DNA from: CAYWJA01 sp964458485
GTDB taxonomy: Bacteria > Patescibacteriota > Gracilibacteria > UM-FILTER-43-11
Assembly (NCBI GenBank): GCA_964458485.1
Contig: CAYWJA010000007.1
Span: 1 to 58,272, forward strand
DNA: 58,272 nucleotides
Reading direction: 5' to 3'
In this document: piece by piece, positions 41,462 through 49,428 of the stretch
Layout: each line of letters starts with the position of its first letter
Position numbering within the stretch: the stretch's first letter is position 1
Notes under the pieces: generated by a model
What the model was told of the DNA's origin: nothing
Databases searched by the model: none
What the model saw: only the letters and a program-made list of their open reading frames with translations
Made by a program: the position numbers and the translations under genes

Positions 41462-42698
41462 GCGCTTTTTCTCTTTTGCCGTCTTCTTCTTTTATTGGTG
41501 CATTTTCCTGCCTCTTTGGTGGGCGATTACCCTTTCCTCTTCCTCTATTATTTCGCCCTCTGCCACCACGTGGTTTACTTTGCCTTTCTCTTAATTGGCC
41601 AGCAGCTTTATTTACAAAGTCAGGAGCTAGTGCATTTGCTAAATAATGATTACCACTAAATGTAGATATTATTGTCATAAGTTCATCAGGATCCATTGGT
41701 ATATTTGGTACTAAGTTCCAAACTTTAGCCATTTCATATCCTGGCTTAGGGGTATTTCTAAGGCCTTTACCTACACCTTCTATAGTTCGTGTAATTTTTT
41801 GTGCTTCACCTACTTTTAGTTGAAAAGCAAAATTTATTCCTTCATATCCAGGAATTTTATTTGTAGTAAATCCATTCTTCGCCTTACTAACCCTTGTATA
41901 TTTTTTAGGAGCATTAATTGCCTGAGAAATTACTTTTACTCTTAAATTCACTAATTTGGCCAATCTTTCAGCCTCAGGAATGTGTGGGTTAGGATGGTAA
42001 GTATTGATTTTACCACTACGATCTTCATCGAGAACCCTGGCACTAACTAAACCTTTCAACATAGGATATAAGCCACGTTCACCATTTCCTGGCACAAGCC
42101 TTTTAACATTAGGCAGATCATCTATTGCCGCTTCTATTCTTTGTAGAAGTTGTTTATTTACCTTATTTTCAGGTCGCCTTCTTCGACTTCTGGGTTTATT
42201 AGAATTTTTTCTGCCACTAGGCTTAGGTTTTCCTTTGGCTATTCTCGCAATTTCTGGCAGTCTTGCTGTAGCGGCACTGGCTAGTGCCTGAGCTTTTGTT
42301 CTGATTATCCCGCCTGCTGCAATTGCATTAGGATGTGGAACAAAACGTGTTTGTGGGCCTTTACCCTCCACTTTAATTACATTGCTTCTGGTAAATAATC
42401 GTAAGTAATCATATATACCTATCCCATCATCGTTTGTTATAAATCTTTCAACCTCAGAAAGTCCATTGATTGCATCATCTATACGCTGAGCATCACTTTC
42501 TGTGCATTTGTCATTTAGTAGCTGGTACATTGCAAAGCGAGTTTGATCAATTTTTTCTTGACCCTCTGCTCCATGGAGTATTTGAGCTACTCTAGTTGCA
42601 GTTTTTAAGCTAACCTCTTCACCTTCAAATGTTATAGATAGAAAATCATTAGTATCAGGAGTTTTTGAGTCTGCCCGACGTGCTTTTTGTTGTGACAT
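41442..42698 (-). CDS. Hypothetical basic protein with Arg/Gly-rich segments
   Basis: A 418-residue soluble protein. Two basic, low-complexity parts stand out: KGKPKPSGRKNSNKPRSRRR near residue 155-175, and an Arg/Gly-rich tail (SKPRGGRGRNNRGRGKG) near 375-395, then an acidic-basic end. Two similar segments (VSLKTATRVAQILHG..DDAINGLSEVERFI and ..RIEAAIDDLPNVKRLV) suggest an internal duplication of a helical domain of about 130 residues. RGG-like tails often bind RNA, but this is inference. It has a good promoter at 42727-42755. Confidence 0.6.
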   Translation of the reverse strand: MSQQKARRADSKTPDTNDFLSITFEGEEVSLKTATRVAQILHGAEGQEKIDQTRFAMYQLLNDKCTESDAQRIDDAINGLSEVERFITNDDGIGIYDYLRLFTRSNVIKVEGKGPQTRFVPHPNAIAAGGIIRTKAQALASAATARLPEIARIAKGKPKPSGRKNSNKPRSRRRRPENKVNKQLLQRIEAAIDDLPNVKRLVPGNGERGLYPMLKGLVSARVLDEDRSGKINTYHPNPHIPEAERLAKLVNLRVKVISQAINAPKKYTRVSKAKNGFTTNKIPGYEGINFAFQLKVGEAQKITRTIEGVGKGLRNTPKPGYEMAKVWNLVPNIPMDPDELMTIISTFSGNHYLANALAPDFVNKAAGQLRERQSKPRGGRGRNNRGRGKGNRPPKRQENAPIKEEDGKREKAPKEDAA

Positions 42699-42726
42699 TT
42701 TTAGTTGTAATTATTGATAAGGCTAG

Positions 42727-42755
42727 ATTATATCATATATTTTTATAAAAGTCAA
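42727..42755 (-). promoter_or_regulatory. Promoter of the Arg/Gly-rich protein gene
   Basis: Minus strand: TTGACT (42750-42755), 17 bases, TATAAT (42727-42732), about 28 bases before the ATG. Confidence 0.75.
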
Positions 42756-42825
42756 TATTATTTAAGTAAATTATAAAAATTACCTTCCCTTATCTTTCTA
42801 CAAAATTATATGAAGGATTATGCTA

Positions 42826-43013
42826 CGGTTTGTCATCCCGCACTTGATGCGGGATCCAGATAACGTGATAATTGTTACATTACTAATACACTAATCATCC
42901 TTTTTGCTGTTATTGCAAAAATATTCGCAAATTCAGACTGTCTGGTTATTAGCAAATAAGTAATAAAGCCAACCATTAATCACATGGATCCCGCATCAAG
43001 TGCGGGATGACAA
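42826..43013. mobile_element. REP/MITE-like element 2 (TGTCATCC...GGATCC)
   Basis: About 188 bases with 28-base inverted repeats (TTGTCATCCCGCAC...GGATCC at 42830-42857; complement at 42986-43013). Each arm is a hairpin (CCCGCA, TGCGGG). The central ~60 bases resemble those of element 1, but the arm hairpins differ in sequence with pairing kept. Confidence 0.82.
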
Positions 43014-43574
43014 TGAGAAAAGTACATCCACCATCGCCTTAGATACTGCTAAAACCTCTCTCTTTTTAAAATCAAATATTTTTATATAAGCCCGTTTATC
43101 TGCAGAGTAGCCCACAGCATTTATATCAAAATGCTTAGCTATAAAAATTGCACGTGGTAAATGAAAATTTTGAGTAACAATTACCATTTCTTTTACATTT
43201 TTGGAATTTTGAATAGATGCAAAAGTATTCAGTCCTTTTGGGTCTTTAATAATATCATTTGCCCTCACTCCTTTATCAAGCGCATATTTGGCCATTCCAT
43301 CAACTTCATTAGATGCCCCAGTCATAATCAATTTAGTCACCTTTTTCGCGCTGTATAATTCAATTGCACTGTCTACTCTGTCTTGCAATACGTCCGATAG
43401 TCGCGTTGGATAAGCTGCTGCTCCAAGAACAAGGGCTACATTTTTTTTAGGTATATTTTCCACTTTGCCATAAATCACATCAGACGCTTGATGTTTAATT
43501 AATACTGTGGAGGCGAATGGGAAGCTGAATAGTAGCGTTAATATTGTGCCGGCGGTTATAAAGCCTTTTTTCAT
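42996..43574 (-). CDS. SanA/YdcF-like (DUF218) membrane-anchored protein
   Basis: A 192-residue protein. After one membrane anchor (KKGFITAGTILTLLFSFPFAS), the DUF218 core appears: VALVLGAAAYPTRLSDVLQDRVDSAIELY, VTKLIMTGASNEVDGMAKYAL and MVIVTQNFHLPRAIFIAKHF. SanA-like proteins act in envelope integrity; the biochemical activity is unclear. I start at the ATG at 43574, where the anchor begins; the frame extends upstream to 43643 without a signal-like sequence. The last few codons and the stop lie inside the REP-like element, so the repeat has replaced the native 3' end. Confidence 0.82.
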   Translation of the reverse strand: MKKGFITAGTILTLLFSFPFASTVLIKHQASDVIYGKVENIPKKNVALVLGAAAYPTRLSDVLQDRVDSAIELYSAKKVTKLIMTGASNEVDGMAKYALDKGVRANDIIKDPKGLNTFASIQNSKNVKEMVIVTQNFHLPRAIFIAKHFDINAVGYSADKRAYIKIFDFKKREVLAVSKAMVDVLFSLSSRT

Positions 43575-43665
43575 ATTGATTACAGAATGACGCCAATTAG
43601 ACCAGGAATAGTCTATAGTAAAAGGTAATTTAGAAAAAGACAATTTTCTTTATTAATAGTTTTGA

Positions 43666-43671
43666 TATAAT
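43666..43671 (+). promoter_or_regulatory. Extended -10 of the sigma-factor gene
   Basis: TGA-TATAAT, 21 bases before the ATG at 43693; no clear -35. Confidence 0.5.
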
Positions 43672-43692
43672 GTTTACACGAATTAAAATTAA

Positions 43693-44271
43693 ATGAGCTC
43701 AGACACCCATAAACAATTCACAGATCATTATAATGATACAAAAGATCAGGTCTTTAACTATTTTATGGTACGTTTGAATTTTAACCGTGCAGTCGCAGAG
43801 GATCTTCTAATGGATGTTGTAGTGAAGGCATATGAAAATTTTCATAAATTTGATGAAAAAAGGGCCTCTTTTAAAACCTGGATTTTTACATTAGCACATA
43901 ATCATCTTGTTAATTACTGGAGGGATAGCAAGAAGACAGCCTCTTTAGATGCAATGGAAGAGGGCGGTTTTAGCCCTGCAACAGTTGAGATTGATGATGA
44001 AACTGAACAAAATCTTGAGAATGAAAAAATTCAAAAGGTTTTATCAAAAATGAAGGAAGGGGAGAAAGAAATAGTCACTTTAAGATATATTCAGGATTTA
44101 GAATATAGTGAAATAGCTAAAGTTTTAGGCAAAAAGCCGGGTGCAATACGCACAAAATTATCTCGTGCACTTAAACGTTTTGAAGAAATCTATAAAAAGC
44201 TATATCCGGTAATAATAATTCTTGTAACAATCTTTACTAAATGGTGTATATACTTGTGGGACTCATACTAG
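43693..44271 (+). CDS. ECF-type sigma-70 family RNA polymerase sigma factor
   Basis: A 192-residue protein. Region 2 is NRAVAEDLLMDVVVKAYENFHKFDEKRASFKTWIFTLAHNHLVNYWRD (about residues 32-78; key parts AVAEDLLMDVVVKAYENF and FKTWIFTLAHN). Region 4 is GEKEIVTLRYIQDLEYSEIAK, VLGKKPGAIRTKLSRALKRF (about 117-160). The C-terminus adds an unusual hydrophobic segment (LYPVIIILVTIFTKWCIYLW), so the protein may be membrane-tethered. The DUF5667 protein follows after an inverted repeat, a pairing common in CPR that may be a sigma/anti-sigma unit. Confidence 0.88.
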   Translation: MSSDTHKQFTDHYNDTKDQVFNYFMVRLNFNRAVAEDLLMDVVVKAYENFHKFDEKRASFKTWIFTLAHNHLVNYWRDSKKTASLDAMEEGGFSPATVEIDDETEQNLENEKIQKVLSKMKEGEKEIVTLRYIQDLEYSEIAKVLGKKPGAIRTKLSRALKRFEEIYKKLYPVIIILVTIFTKWCIYLWDSY

Positions 44272-44311
44272 CTTTGAAGTTTATACAATATTAACTTTGA
44301 ATAATATAAGG

Positions 44312-44380
44312 TCTCAAGTGCGAGTGTGAGTCGCAAATAATTGCACACTTGAGACTTGAGACTCGCACTCGCACTAAATA
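44312..44380. repeat. CTCAAGTGCGAGTGTGAG-type inverted repeat
   Basis: GTCTCAAGTGCGAGTGTGAG on the left, CACACTTGAGACTTGAGACT and CGCACTCGCAC on the right. It separates the sigma gene from the DUF5667 gene and resembles 25795-25864. Confidence 0.85.
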
Positions 44381-44382
44381 TT

Positions 44383-46095
44383 ATGAAAACTAAACCCAAT
44401 GACATCAAAGGGTTGCTCCGAAATTTTAAACACTACGAAGTTAGTCCTGATTTGGATGCAAAAATTTTAAAAGCCTTAGACAACGCACGTTTAGAAAAGG
44501 AGGTGATGCATCATAAACCATCTTTCTTTACCCTACTTCAGGGTTATTTAAAATCGTTTAATCGTTATGTGGCAATACCCGTAGCAATGCTTTTGGTATT
44601 TGTTGGAGGAGGAATTTATTACACTCAAACTTCATATGGGTATCATCTTGGCAAAGCAAAATCTACCTTGATTAAATTAGAGTCTGCAGTTAAGGGTGAT
44701 TCTTATCAGGCATATATTATTTCCAGGGCTTTAGCTGCAAATGAATTAGTAGATGAAGAGATTATTGCTAAATTGACACATAAGGTGGTCAGATCTACTG
44801 AAAAGGCCATAGAAATTGCTGAAAGAATTGATAATCCGCAAGAATTACAAAATGCTTTTGTGGAAATCAATAAAGTTCAGGAAAAGGAGGTGGAGGTCTT
44901 TGCGGATGCTGTTGAGGTCGTCAAGGTCGAAAGGGTTGCAGAAGTTGTTGCGGTAGCATTAGAAAATACTGCTGCCCAGGAGGAATCTATTGATAAGGCA
45001 GTAGAGGTGGCCAAAAAGGCAATAAAGGAGAAGAAAAAAGAAATTAAAGTAGATATACAAACCACAATAGATAGGCATGAGGAATTAATGAAAGAGAAAA
45101 GAAGGCAGGCGCAGATGACTCTGGAAAAAATAAAAGAAGAAAAATTAAAGAAGGCAGAAGCACAATACGAGTCTATGTCAGGCATTATTGCCAACCTTAA
45201 AGAAGAGGGCGCTACTGATGAACAAGTGTCTAAATTGCAAGAAAAATTAACAGAAGCAAAACATGCTTTGAACGAAGGGCGCATTGGTGCAGCCAGAGGT
45301 TTAACCACTGCAGTTAAGGTTAAAACAAGAAATATAAAAAGGCATTTACAGCTAAAAAAAGTTTTAATAGAAAAAAAGGAAAATCAGGATATACCAGAAG
45401 ATGTTAAGGACGTACCACAAGAAGGCATAAATACAAAAGAAGATGCAGTACTCAAAAATGAAGACAAGATAGATACTAAAATTGAAGATAAGAAAGTCAA
45501 TATAGATCTAAATAAAGCTAAAAAGATTCTTGATACCAAAGAAATAGAAAGGCTTAGATTGCAAGCTATTGAAAAAAAGAAAAAGGAAGACAGGCTTAGG
45601 CTTGAAAGGCTTAAAAATCAGAAGAAGAGAATTGAGGATGCTCTTAGAAAAAAGAGGGCAGCAGATGCTGCAAAAAAATTATTAGATAGCACAAGATCAA
45701 GATTAGCACCTACTAGTGGTAGCCTACCTCCAAAAACTATACCAGATACACCTGGCGATATTGATGCGATTTCAGGAGAACCAATAACTAATAATCCTGT
45801 GGAAGAAAAGCATGCAGATGATACATCTGATAATACAGATAGTGGTAATATATCTAACTCTACAGATAATACTTCTGATACAACTACAAATAGTAATACA
45901 ACAACAAGGATAGACATAGGCACAGGCACTTCTTCAGGTAATACTTCAGATTCTACCTCCAGTGTTTCATCCGGAGTAACAAAAGAGACAGTTCCAACTT
46001 TAAACTCAACAGGAGAAGCCGATGTAGCTACAGCAGATAGTGTAAAAACAAATACGACTAATTCAATTAGTCCGTTAAAATTACATACGCGTTAA
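44383..46095 (+). CDS. DUF5667-type single-span protein with long coiled coil
   Basis: A 570-residue protein starting at the ATG at 44383; the longer TTG frame only translates the repeat. Residues 1-55 are cytoplasmic and may contact the sigma factor (LLRNFKHYEVSPDLDAKIL). One membrane span follows (VAIPVAMLLVFVGGGIYY, about 64-81), then the DUF5667 region (GKAKSTLIKLESAVKG). A long Lys/Glu-rich coiled coil covers about 150-430, with a Thr/Ser/Asn/Asp-rich tail at the end. A role as anti-sigma or envelope-stress sensor is inferred from its neighbour. Confidence 0.75.
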   Translation: MKTKPNDIKGLLRNFKHYEVSPDLDAKILKALDNARLEKEVMHHKPSFFTLLQGYLKSFNRYVAIPVAMLLVFVGGGIYYTQTSYGYHLGKAKSTLIKLESAVKGDSYQAYIISRALAANELVDEEIIAKLTHKVVRSTEKAIEIAERIDNPQELQNAFVEINKVQEKEVEVFADAVEVVKVERVAEVVAVALENTAAQEESIDKAVEVAKKAIKEKKKEIKVDIQTTIDRHEELMKEKRRQAQMTLEKIKEEKLKKAEAQYESMSGIIANLKEEGATDEQVSKLQEKLTEAKHALNEGRIGAARGLTTAVKVKTRNIKRHLQLKKVLIEKKENQDIPEDVKDVPQEGINTKEDAVLKNEDKIDTKIEDKKVNIDLNKAKKILDTKEIERLRLQAIEKKKKEDRLRLERLKNQKKRIEDALRKKRAADAAKKLLDSTRSRLAPTSGSLPPKTIPDTPGDIDAISGEPITNNPVEEKHADDTSDNTDSGNISNSTDNTSDTTTNSNTTTRIDIGTGTSSGNTSDSTSSVSSGVTKETVPTLNSTGEADVATADSVKTNTTNSISPLKLHTR

Positions 46096-46169
46096 TAAAA
46101 ATATTTGATATTTTGAGAGCTATCTATGTGATTGACTTTTGTATATATAAAATTTAAACTACATGCTGT

Positions 46170-46254
46170 GCCGCGGTGGCGGAACTGGTAGACGCGCACG
46201 ACTCAAAATCGTGTTCCCTCGGGAGTGAGAGTTCGATTCTCTCCCGCGGCACCA
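46170..46254 (+). tRNA. tRNA-Leu (anticodon CAA)
   Basis: Acceptor GCCGCGG with CCGCGGC. The anticodon stem is CACGA/TCGTG with loop CTCAAAA, reading TTG. A long variable arm (TTCCCTCGGGAGTGA) is typical of tRNA-Leu. The T-arm is GAGAG, TTCGATT, CTCTC. CCA is encoded. Confidence 0.95.
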
Positions 46255-46257
46255 CAA

Positions 46258-46548
46258 TTATATATTCTCTAAATTTTTATAGGCATCTTTGCGGTGCAAA
46301 ACAGAAGCAATCGTTACAATTTTGTCCTTTGTATCAATTCGATAGAATATTCGATAATTTTTTACCCTAAAACGGTGGCCTGATACTCCTTTCAGCTTAA
46401 TAACATTTTTCCTATAAGGATTATCTTGGATTAAATAAATAGACTTTATAATTTTATTAGCCAATTTTTGATTACTATTTCTTAATCTTTCGATTTGCTT
46501 TTTTGCCTTTTTGGAAATCTTTAAATTCATCTGGGCCATATAATTCAT
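46258..46548 (-). CDS. RelE-family toxin
   Basis: A 96-residue protein with the RelE/ParE pattern: LKISKKAKKQIERL, DNPYRKNVIKLKGVSGHRFRVKNYRIFYRI, then VTIASVLHRKDAYKNL. It should inhibit translation by cleaving ribosome-bound mRNA. In-frame ATGs at 46548, 46539 and 46530 are all possible starts; the last (MNLKIS) fits the family best. The gene overlaps the antitoxin gene, and its stop lies four bases from the tRNA-Leu. Confidence 0.87.
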   Translation of the reverse strand: MNYMAQMNLKISKKAKKQIERLRNSNQKLANKIIKSIYLIQDNPYRKNVIKLKGVSGHRFRVKNYRIFYRIDTKDKIVTIASVLHRKDAYKNLENI

Positions 46549-46768
46549 TTATAAATTCATCAAAGTCAGTACCTTTTTCATTCCAATTATCTTGGAGTAT
46601 TTTAATGTCTTCCAAATCTTCCAGCCTTTGTCTTTCTTTTTTGTCTAAATAATTTTTCAGAACCATTCTTGCAAAGGTGGAAAGTTTTAAGCCAAGTTTT
46701 TGAGACATCTTATTTAGTGCAGTAAGCATGTCCTCATCCATTTTGATGAGCAATTGTTTTGAATACAT
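46475..46768 (-). CDS. Ribbon-helix-helix-type antitoxin
   Basis: A 97-residue protein. KQLLIKMDEDMLTALNKMSQKLGLKLSTFARMVLKNYLDKKERQ fits a ribbon-helix-helix DNA-binding domain (key segments LLIKMDEDMLTALNKMS and STFARMVLKNYL). The C-terminal part (FDEFINELYGPDEF) is suited to toxin binding. It precedes and overlaps the RelE-type gene, with two direct repeats in the promoter region, as expected for an autoregulated pair. Confidence 0.8.
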   Translation of the reverse strand: MYSKQLLIKMDEDMLTALNKMSQKLGLKLSTFARMVLKNYLDKKERQRLEDLEDIKILQDNWNEKGTDFDEFINELYGPDEFKDFQKGKKANRKIKK

Positions 46769-46815
46769 AGTATAATTTTATTATATATTAGTATCTAAAG
46801 TATAACTTTATTATA
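46769..46815. promoter_or_regulatory. Paired direct repeats upstream of the RHH antitoxin gene
   Basis: AGTATAATTTTATTATA at 46769-46785 and AGTATAACTTTATTATA at 46799-46815, starting 30 bases apart. They directly precede the antitoxin ATG and are candidate operators. Confidence 0.55.
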
Positions 46816-46878
46816 CCATGATGTCAACATTCAATTATATTCATGTTGACCCTGAAGAATTTGAAGGGTCAATAGCAT

Positions 46879-48039
46879 TCATCCAATAGTAAGTTTACTC
46901 AACCTTTGCAGCGCCTTAACTTTATCTGCTGGATTTAATGAGGTTTTTCTCACAGCATTACCCAAAATTTCAATAGTCTCATCATAGGTCGGTCTATCTA
47001 CAAAATAAGGTGTTCCATCCTTTCCTCCATGAGCGAAACTATAACGTGCAGGATCGGTATAGCTAGCAGGTGCGCCATAAATTACTTCCGAAACCAGCGA
47101 AAGTGCACGGATGGTTTTAGGGCCAACACCACGAGTCGCCAAAAGGGATTCATAACTGCCAGGCTTATCACTGACGAGCTTTAACATTATTCGCTCCAAG
47201 TATTTACTGTGGAAAAAATTTTCAGATACAACCGGATGATGATGAAATTCAGTACGTTCCAAATTTAATAAAGTCAATTGATCCTTATTTACTTTCATAC
47301 TCACCATCTGAGACAACTTAGAGGAGTGCTTACGAAGTAATTGAATATCTTTTTGAACCGTTATCGAGTTTGAATTCATAAATTCCACAGAGATATCACG
47401 GTTTTTTTGTCCATCTTTTGCCGTCATATTCAGTGTTTGGTTATTAAAAGACTGTGACGCAATGCCAGTGTGTGGCTCTATGATCAAATCCTTAACATTT
47501 TCAGAATGCCAGTGATAGCGCCTGGCAGTTCTTTTTTCCTTGTTCATACCCTGTTGTACAACAGTCCAAGCACCATTTTTAGAAAAAAAGAAGCAATGAT
47601 GATAAAGCTGAAAGCCATCTTGTACGAGCGAGCTATCTACCTTTGCACTCATTTTTGAATTGTAAACGAGGTTTTCAGACTGCCCCTCCGGTAAACTCAA
47701 ATACTTCCCCCATCTATCAATCTCATCTGGTGTTTTTAAAGAAGTTTTACCTTTCCCGCCACAAATAAATACACCCCACTCATGTTCAAAGCTTCTAAAT
47801 GCCTCTTTTAGTGCACCAGTAAGTACTGTGGTTAGCCCACTCGCATTCCAGTCGAAAGCCAAAACCGTACCAAGAGATTGAAACCAGACCGGATCTCCCA
47901 TACGTTTTATAAATTCATCCGGTCCAAATTCATCGATTAGTACGCGAGACATTTCTCGGCCAAGCTTAACCATCCTTTTAAATAACCACTTTGGGCATTT
48001 CCCGCTATCTAATGTAAATGTCGCGATTCCTTTTTTCAT
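46879..48039 (-). CDS. DUF763-family protein
   Basis: A 386-residue protein matching DUF763 over most of its length: ATFTLDSGKCPKWLFKRMVKLGREM at the start, VLAFDWNASGLTTVLTGALKEAF near 78-100, and HHCFFFSKNGAWTVVQQGMN near 155-175. A helix-hairpin-helix-like segment (LLATRGVGPKTIRALSLVSE) near 300 suggests DNA binding. The family's function is not established to my knowledge. It lies 35 bases after the GxxExxY gene on the same strand, so it probably shares that gene's SOS-boxed promoter, which hints at a DNA-damage role. Confidence 0.82.
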   Translation of the reverse strand: MKKGIATFTLDSGKCPKWLFKRMVKLGREMSRVLIDEFGPDEFIKRMGDPVWFQSLGTVLAFDWNASGLTTVLTGALKEAFRSFEHEWGVFICGGKGKTSLKTPDEIDRWGKYLSLPEGQSENLVYNSKMSAKVDSSLVQDGFQLYHHCFFFSKNGAWTVVQQGMNKEKRTARRYHWHSENVKDLIIEPHTGIASQSFNNQTLNMTAKDGQKNRDISVEFMNSNSITVQKDIQLLRKHSSKLSQMVSMKVNKDQLTLLNLERTEFHHHPVVSENFFHSKYLERIMLKLVSDKPGSYESLLATRGVGPKTIRALSLVSEVIYGAPASYTDPARYSFAHGGKDGTPYFVDRPTYDETIEILGNAVRKTSLNPADKVKALQRLSKLTIG

Positions 48040-48074
48040 AGTTGTCTGAACTTTGATTAATATGATGAAATGAT

Positions 48075-48482
48075 TTAATGATTTTTACTAATTTTATTGT
48101 TTGTTACACGTTTAAAATCCATACTTTTTGAACCAAAATTAATCAAAAGACCAATCTCCATATTAAAAGCTTCAAGATAATTTATTGCTTGTGCTAAATG
48201 TACATCTTCTAATTTTATGATTGCTTTTAATTCTACTAAAATTTTATCTTCTATAAAGAAATCAACCCGTCTTGTTCCTATTTGTTGATCTTTATAAAAA
48301 ATTGGCATTTCTTTTTCACGTTCAAAAGCCAATCCAGCATCTTTTAATTCAATAGCCAGGGCTCTTTGATAAATAACTTCCTGAAAACCATTGCCGAGTA
48401 CAGAATGTACATTAATAGCACAACCAATAATTTTTTCAGTTAATTCAGAATATTTATAATTATTATTAATCATAGTAATCAT
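48075..48482 (-). CDS. GxxExxY-family protein (PD-(D/E)XK-like)
   Basis: A 135-residue protein of the GxxExxY family: KIIGCAINVHSVLGNGFQEVIYQRALAIEL with the GFQEVIY motif, then RRVDFFIEDKILVELKAIIKL, which carries the D...ExK nuclease-like residues, and QAINYLEAFNMEIGLLINFG. These proteins have a PD-(D/E)XK nuclease-like core, and their role is unclear. The promoter at 48511-48539 has an SOS-type box filling the spacer. Confidence 0.88.
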   Translation of the reverse strand: MITMINNNYKYSELTEKIIGCAINVHSVLGNGFQEVIYQRALAIELKDAGLAFEREKEMPIFYKDQQIGTRRVDFFIEDKILVELKAIIKLEDVHLAQAINYLEAFNMEIGLLINFGSKSMDFKRVTNNKISKNH

Positions 48483-48510
48483 TAAATCATTTTATCATAG
48501 TTCAGACAGC

Positions 48511-48539
48511 ATTATAGTAAACAAATGTTCACTAGTCAA
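48511..48539 (-). promoter_or_regulatory. Promoter of GxxExxY/DUF763 with an SOS-type box
   Basis: Minus strand: TTGACT (48534-48539), 17 bases, TATAAT (48511-48516). The box at 48515-48534 (plus strand TAGTAAAC, AAAT, GTTCACTA) fills the spacer. Confidence 0.8.
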
Positions 48540-48616
48540 TAAATTTTAAACAGTATTATTTGACTTTTTATAAATAAGTTATATAGTAGAATACTAAAAC
48601 ACTAATAATTATCAAT

Positions 48617-49372
48617 ATGGGCGAAAATTCAGACAAAAAAACAGATCCGTTACCAGTTTTATCTGATATAGGAGTAATATTAGAAGAAGAATGCGATGAA
48701 GATATTGCAGAAGAGCGACTTCAGATATTGATAGATGCAAAGAATGATATGATAGCTTTATTATCTCTTGATTGGGATGATATTAATACTTTTATAGATG
48801 ATCAAGGTTTGAGGGGTAAACAGACGCCTGAAACAAAAAGAGAGGCAAAGCTTCTTGCACGATTGGCAGCTGCTAATAAGGGTGCAAAAATAACTCTAAA
48901 AGATTTAGCTAAAGAGCTAATGGATGATGATTTGGAGGTAATATCGCGCATACCTTACCTTGCCCTTAAAAAATATTTAAAAGAAAAAGGTTGTTTACCG
49001 CAATCTCGTAAAGATGCATTCCAAGAGCATCCAGAAACAGATGATCCAAAATTAACCACCCTCCTTGGTGAAAAAATAGATGGGAGCAGGCTATCTTACA
49101 TTATTAATGATCATTTTGGACATGGTGGGCAAGAGACCATAGCTAGACGAAAGACATTTTCTGAACTTGATTTTTTAAATAGAACTATAGAAGAAGATGA
49201 TGCAAAATGTACAGAATGTGGAGAAAAACCTGAATATGGCCTAGGTGCAGGAAGGCATAGTATAAAAAATCAACACTTATTAAACATGTATCGTTATAGA
49301 AATATCTTTGGACTTTATCGTAGAGCACAAGGTCCAATTAGCATATATTTAAAAGAGAAGGGGTTGATTTAA
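48617..49372 (+). CDS. Hypothetical acidic protein with a C-terminal Cys pair
   Basis: A 251-residue soluble protein, acidic in the first 60 residues. Two segments may be related (DDINTFIDDQGLRGKQTPETKREAKLL near 50 and ..LKKYLKEKGCLPQSRKDAF near 120). CTECGEKPEYGLGAGRHS near 200 could be half a zinc knuckle, but no second pair is obvious. No family is recognised. A terminator follows at 49378-49414. Confidence 0.55.
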   Translation: MGENSDKKTDPLPVLSDIGVILEEECDEDIAEERLQILIDAKNDMIALLSLDWDDINTFIDDQGLRGKQTPETKREAKLLARLAAANKGAKITLKDLAKELMDDDLEVISRIPYLALKKYLKEKGCLPQSRKDAFQEHPETDDPKLTTLLGEKIDGSRLSYIINDHFGHGGQETIARRKTFSELDFLNRTIEEDDAKCTECGEKPEYGLGAGRHSIKNQHLLNMYRYRNIFGLYRRAQGPISIYLKEKGLI

Positions 49373-49377
49373 TAACT

Positions 49378-49414
49378 AAAAAGCCCATTCAGATTTCTCG
49401 GAACAGGCTTTTTT
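49378..49414. terminator. Terminator between the hypothetical gene and dnaK
   Basis: AAAAAGCC pairs with GGCTTTTTT around a loop; likely serves both convergent genes. Confidence 0.85.
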
Positions 49415-49428
49415 GTTGTAATTGTTTA

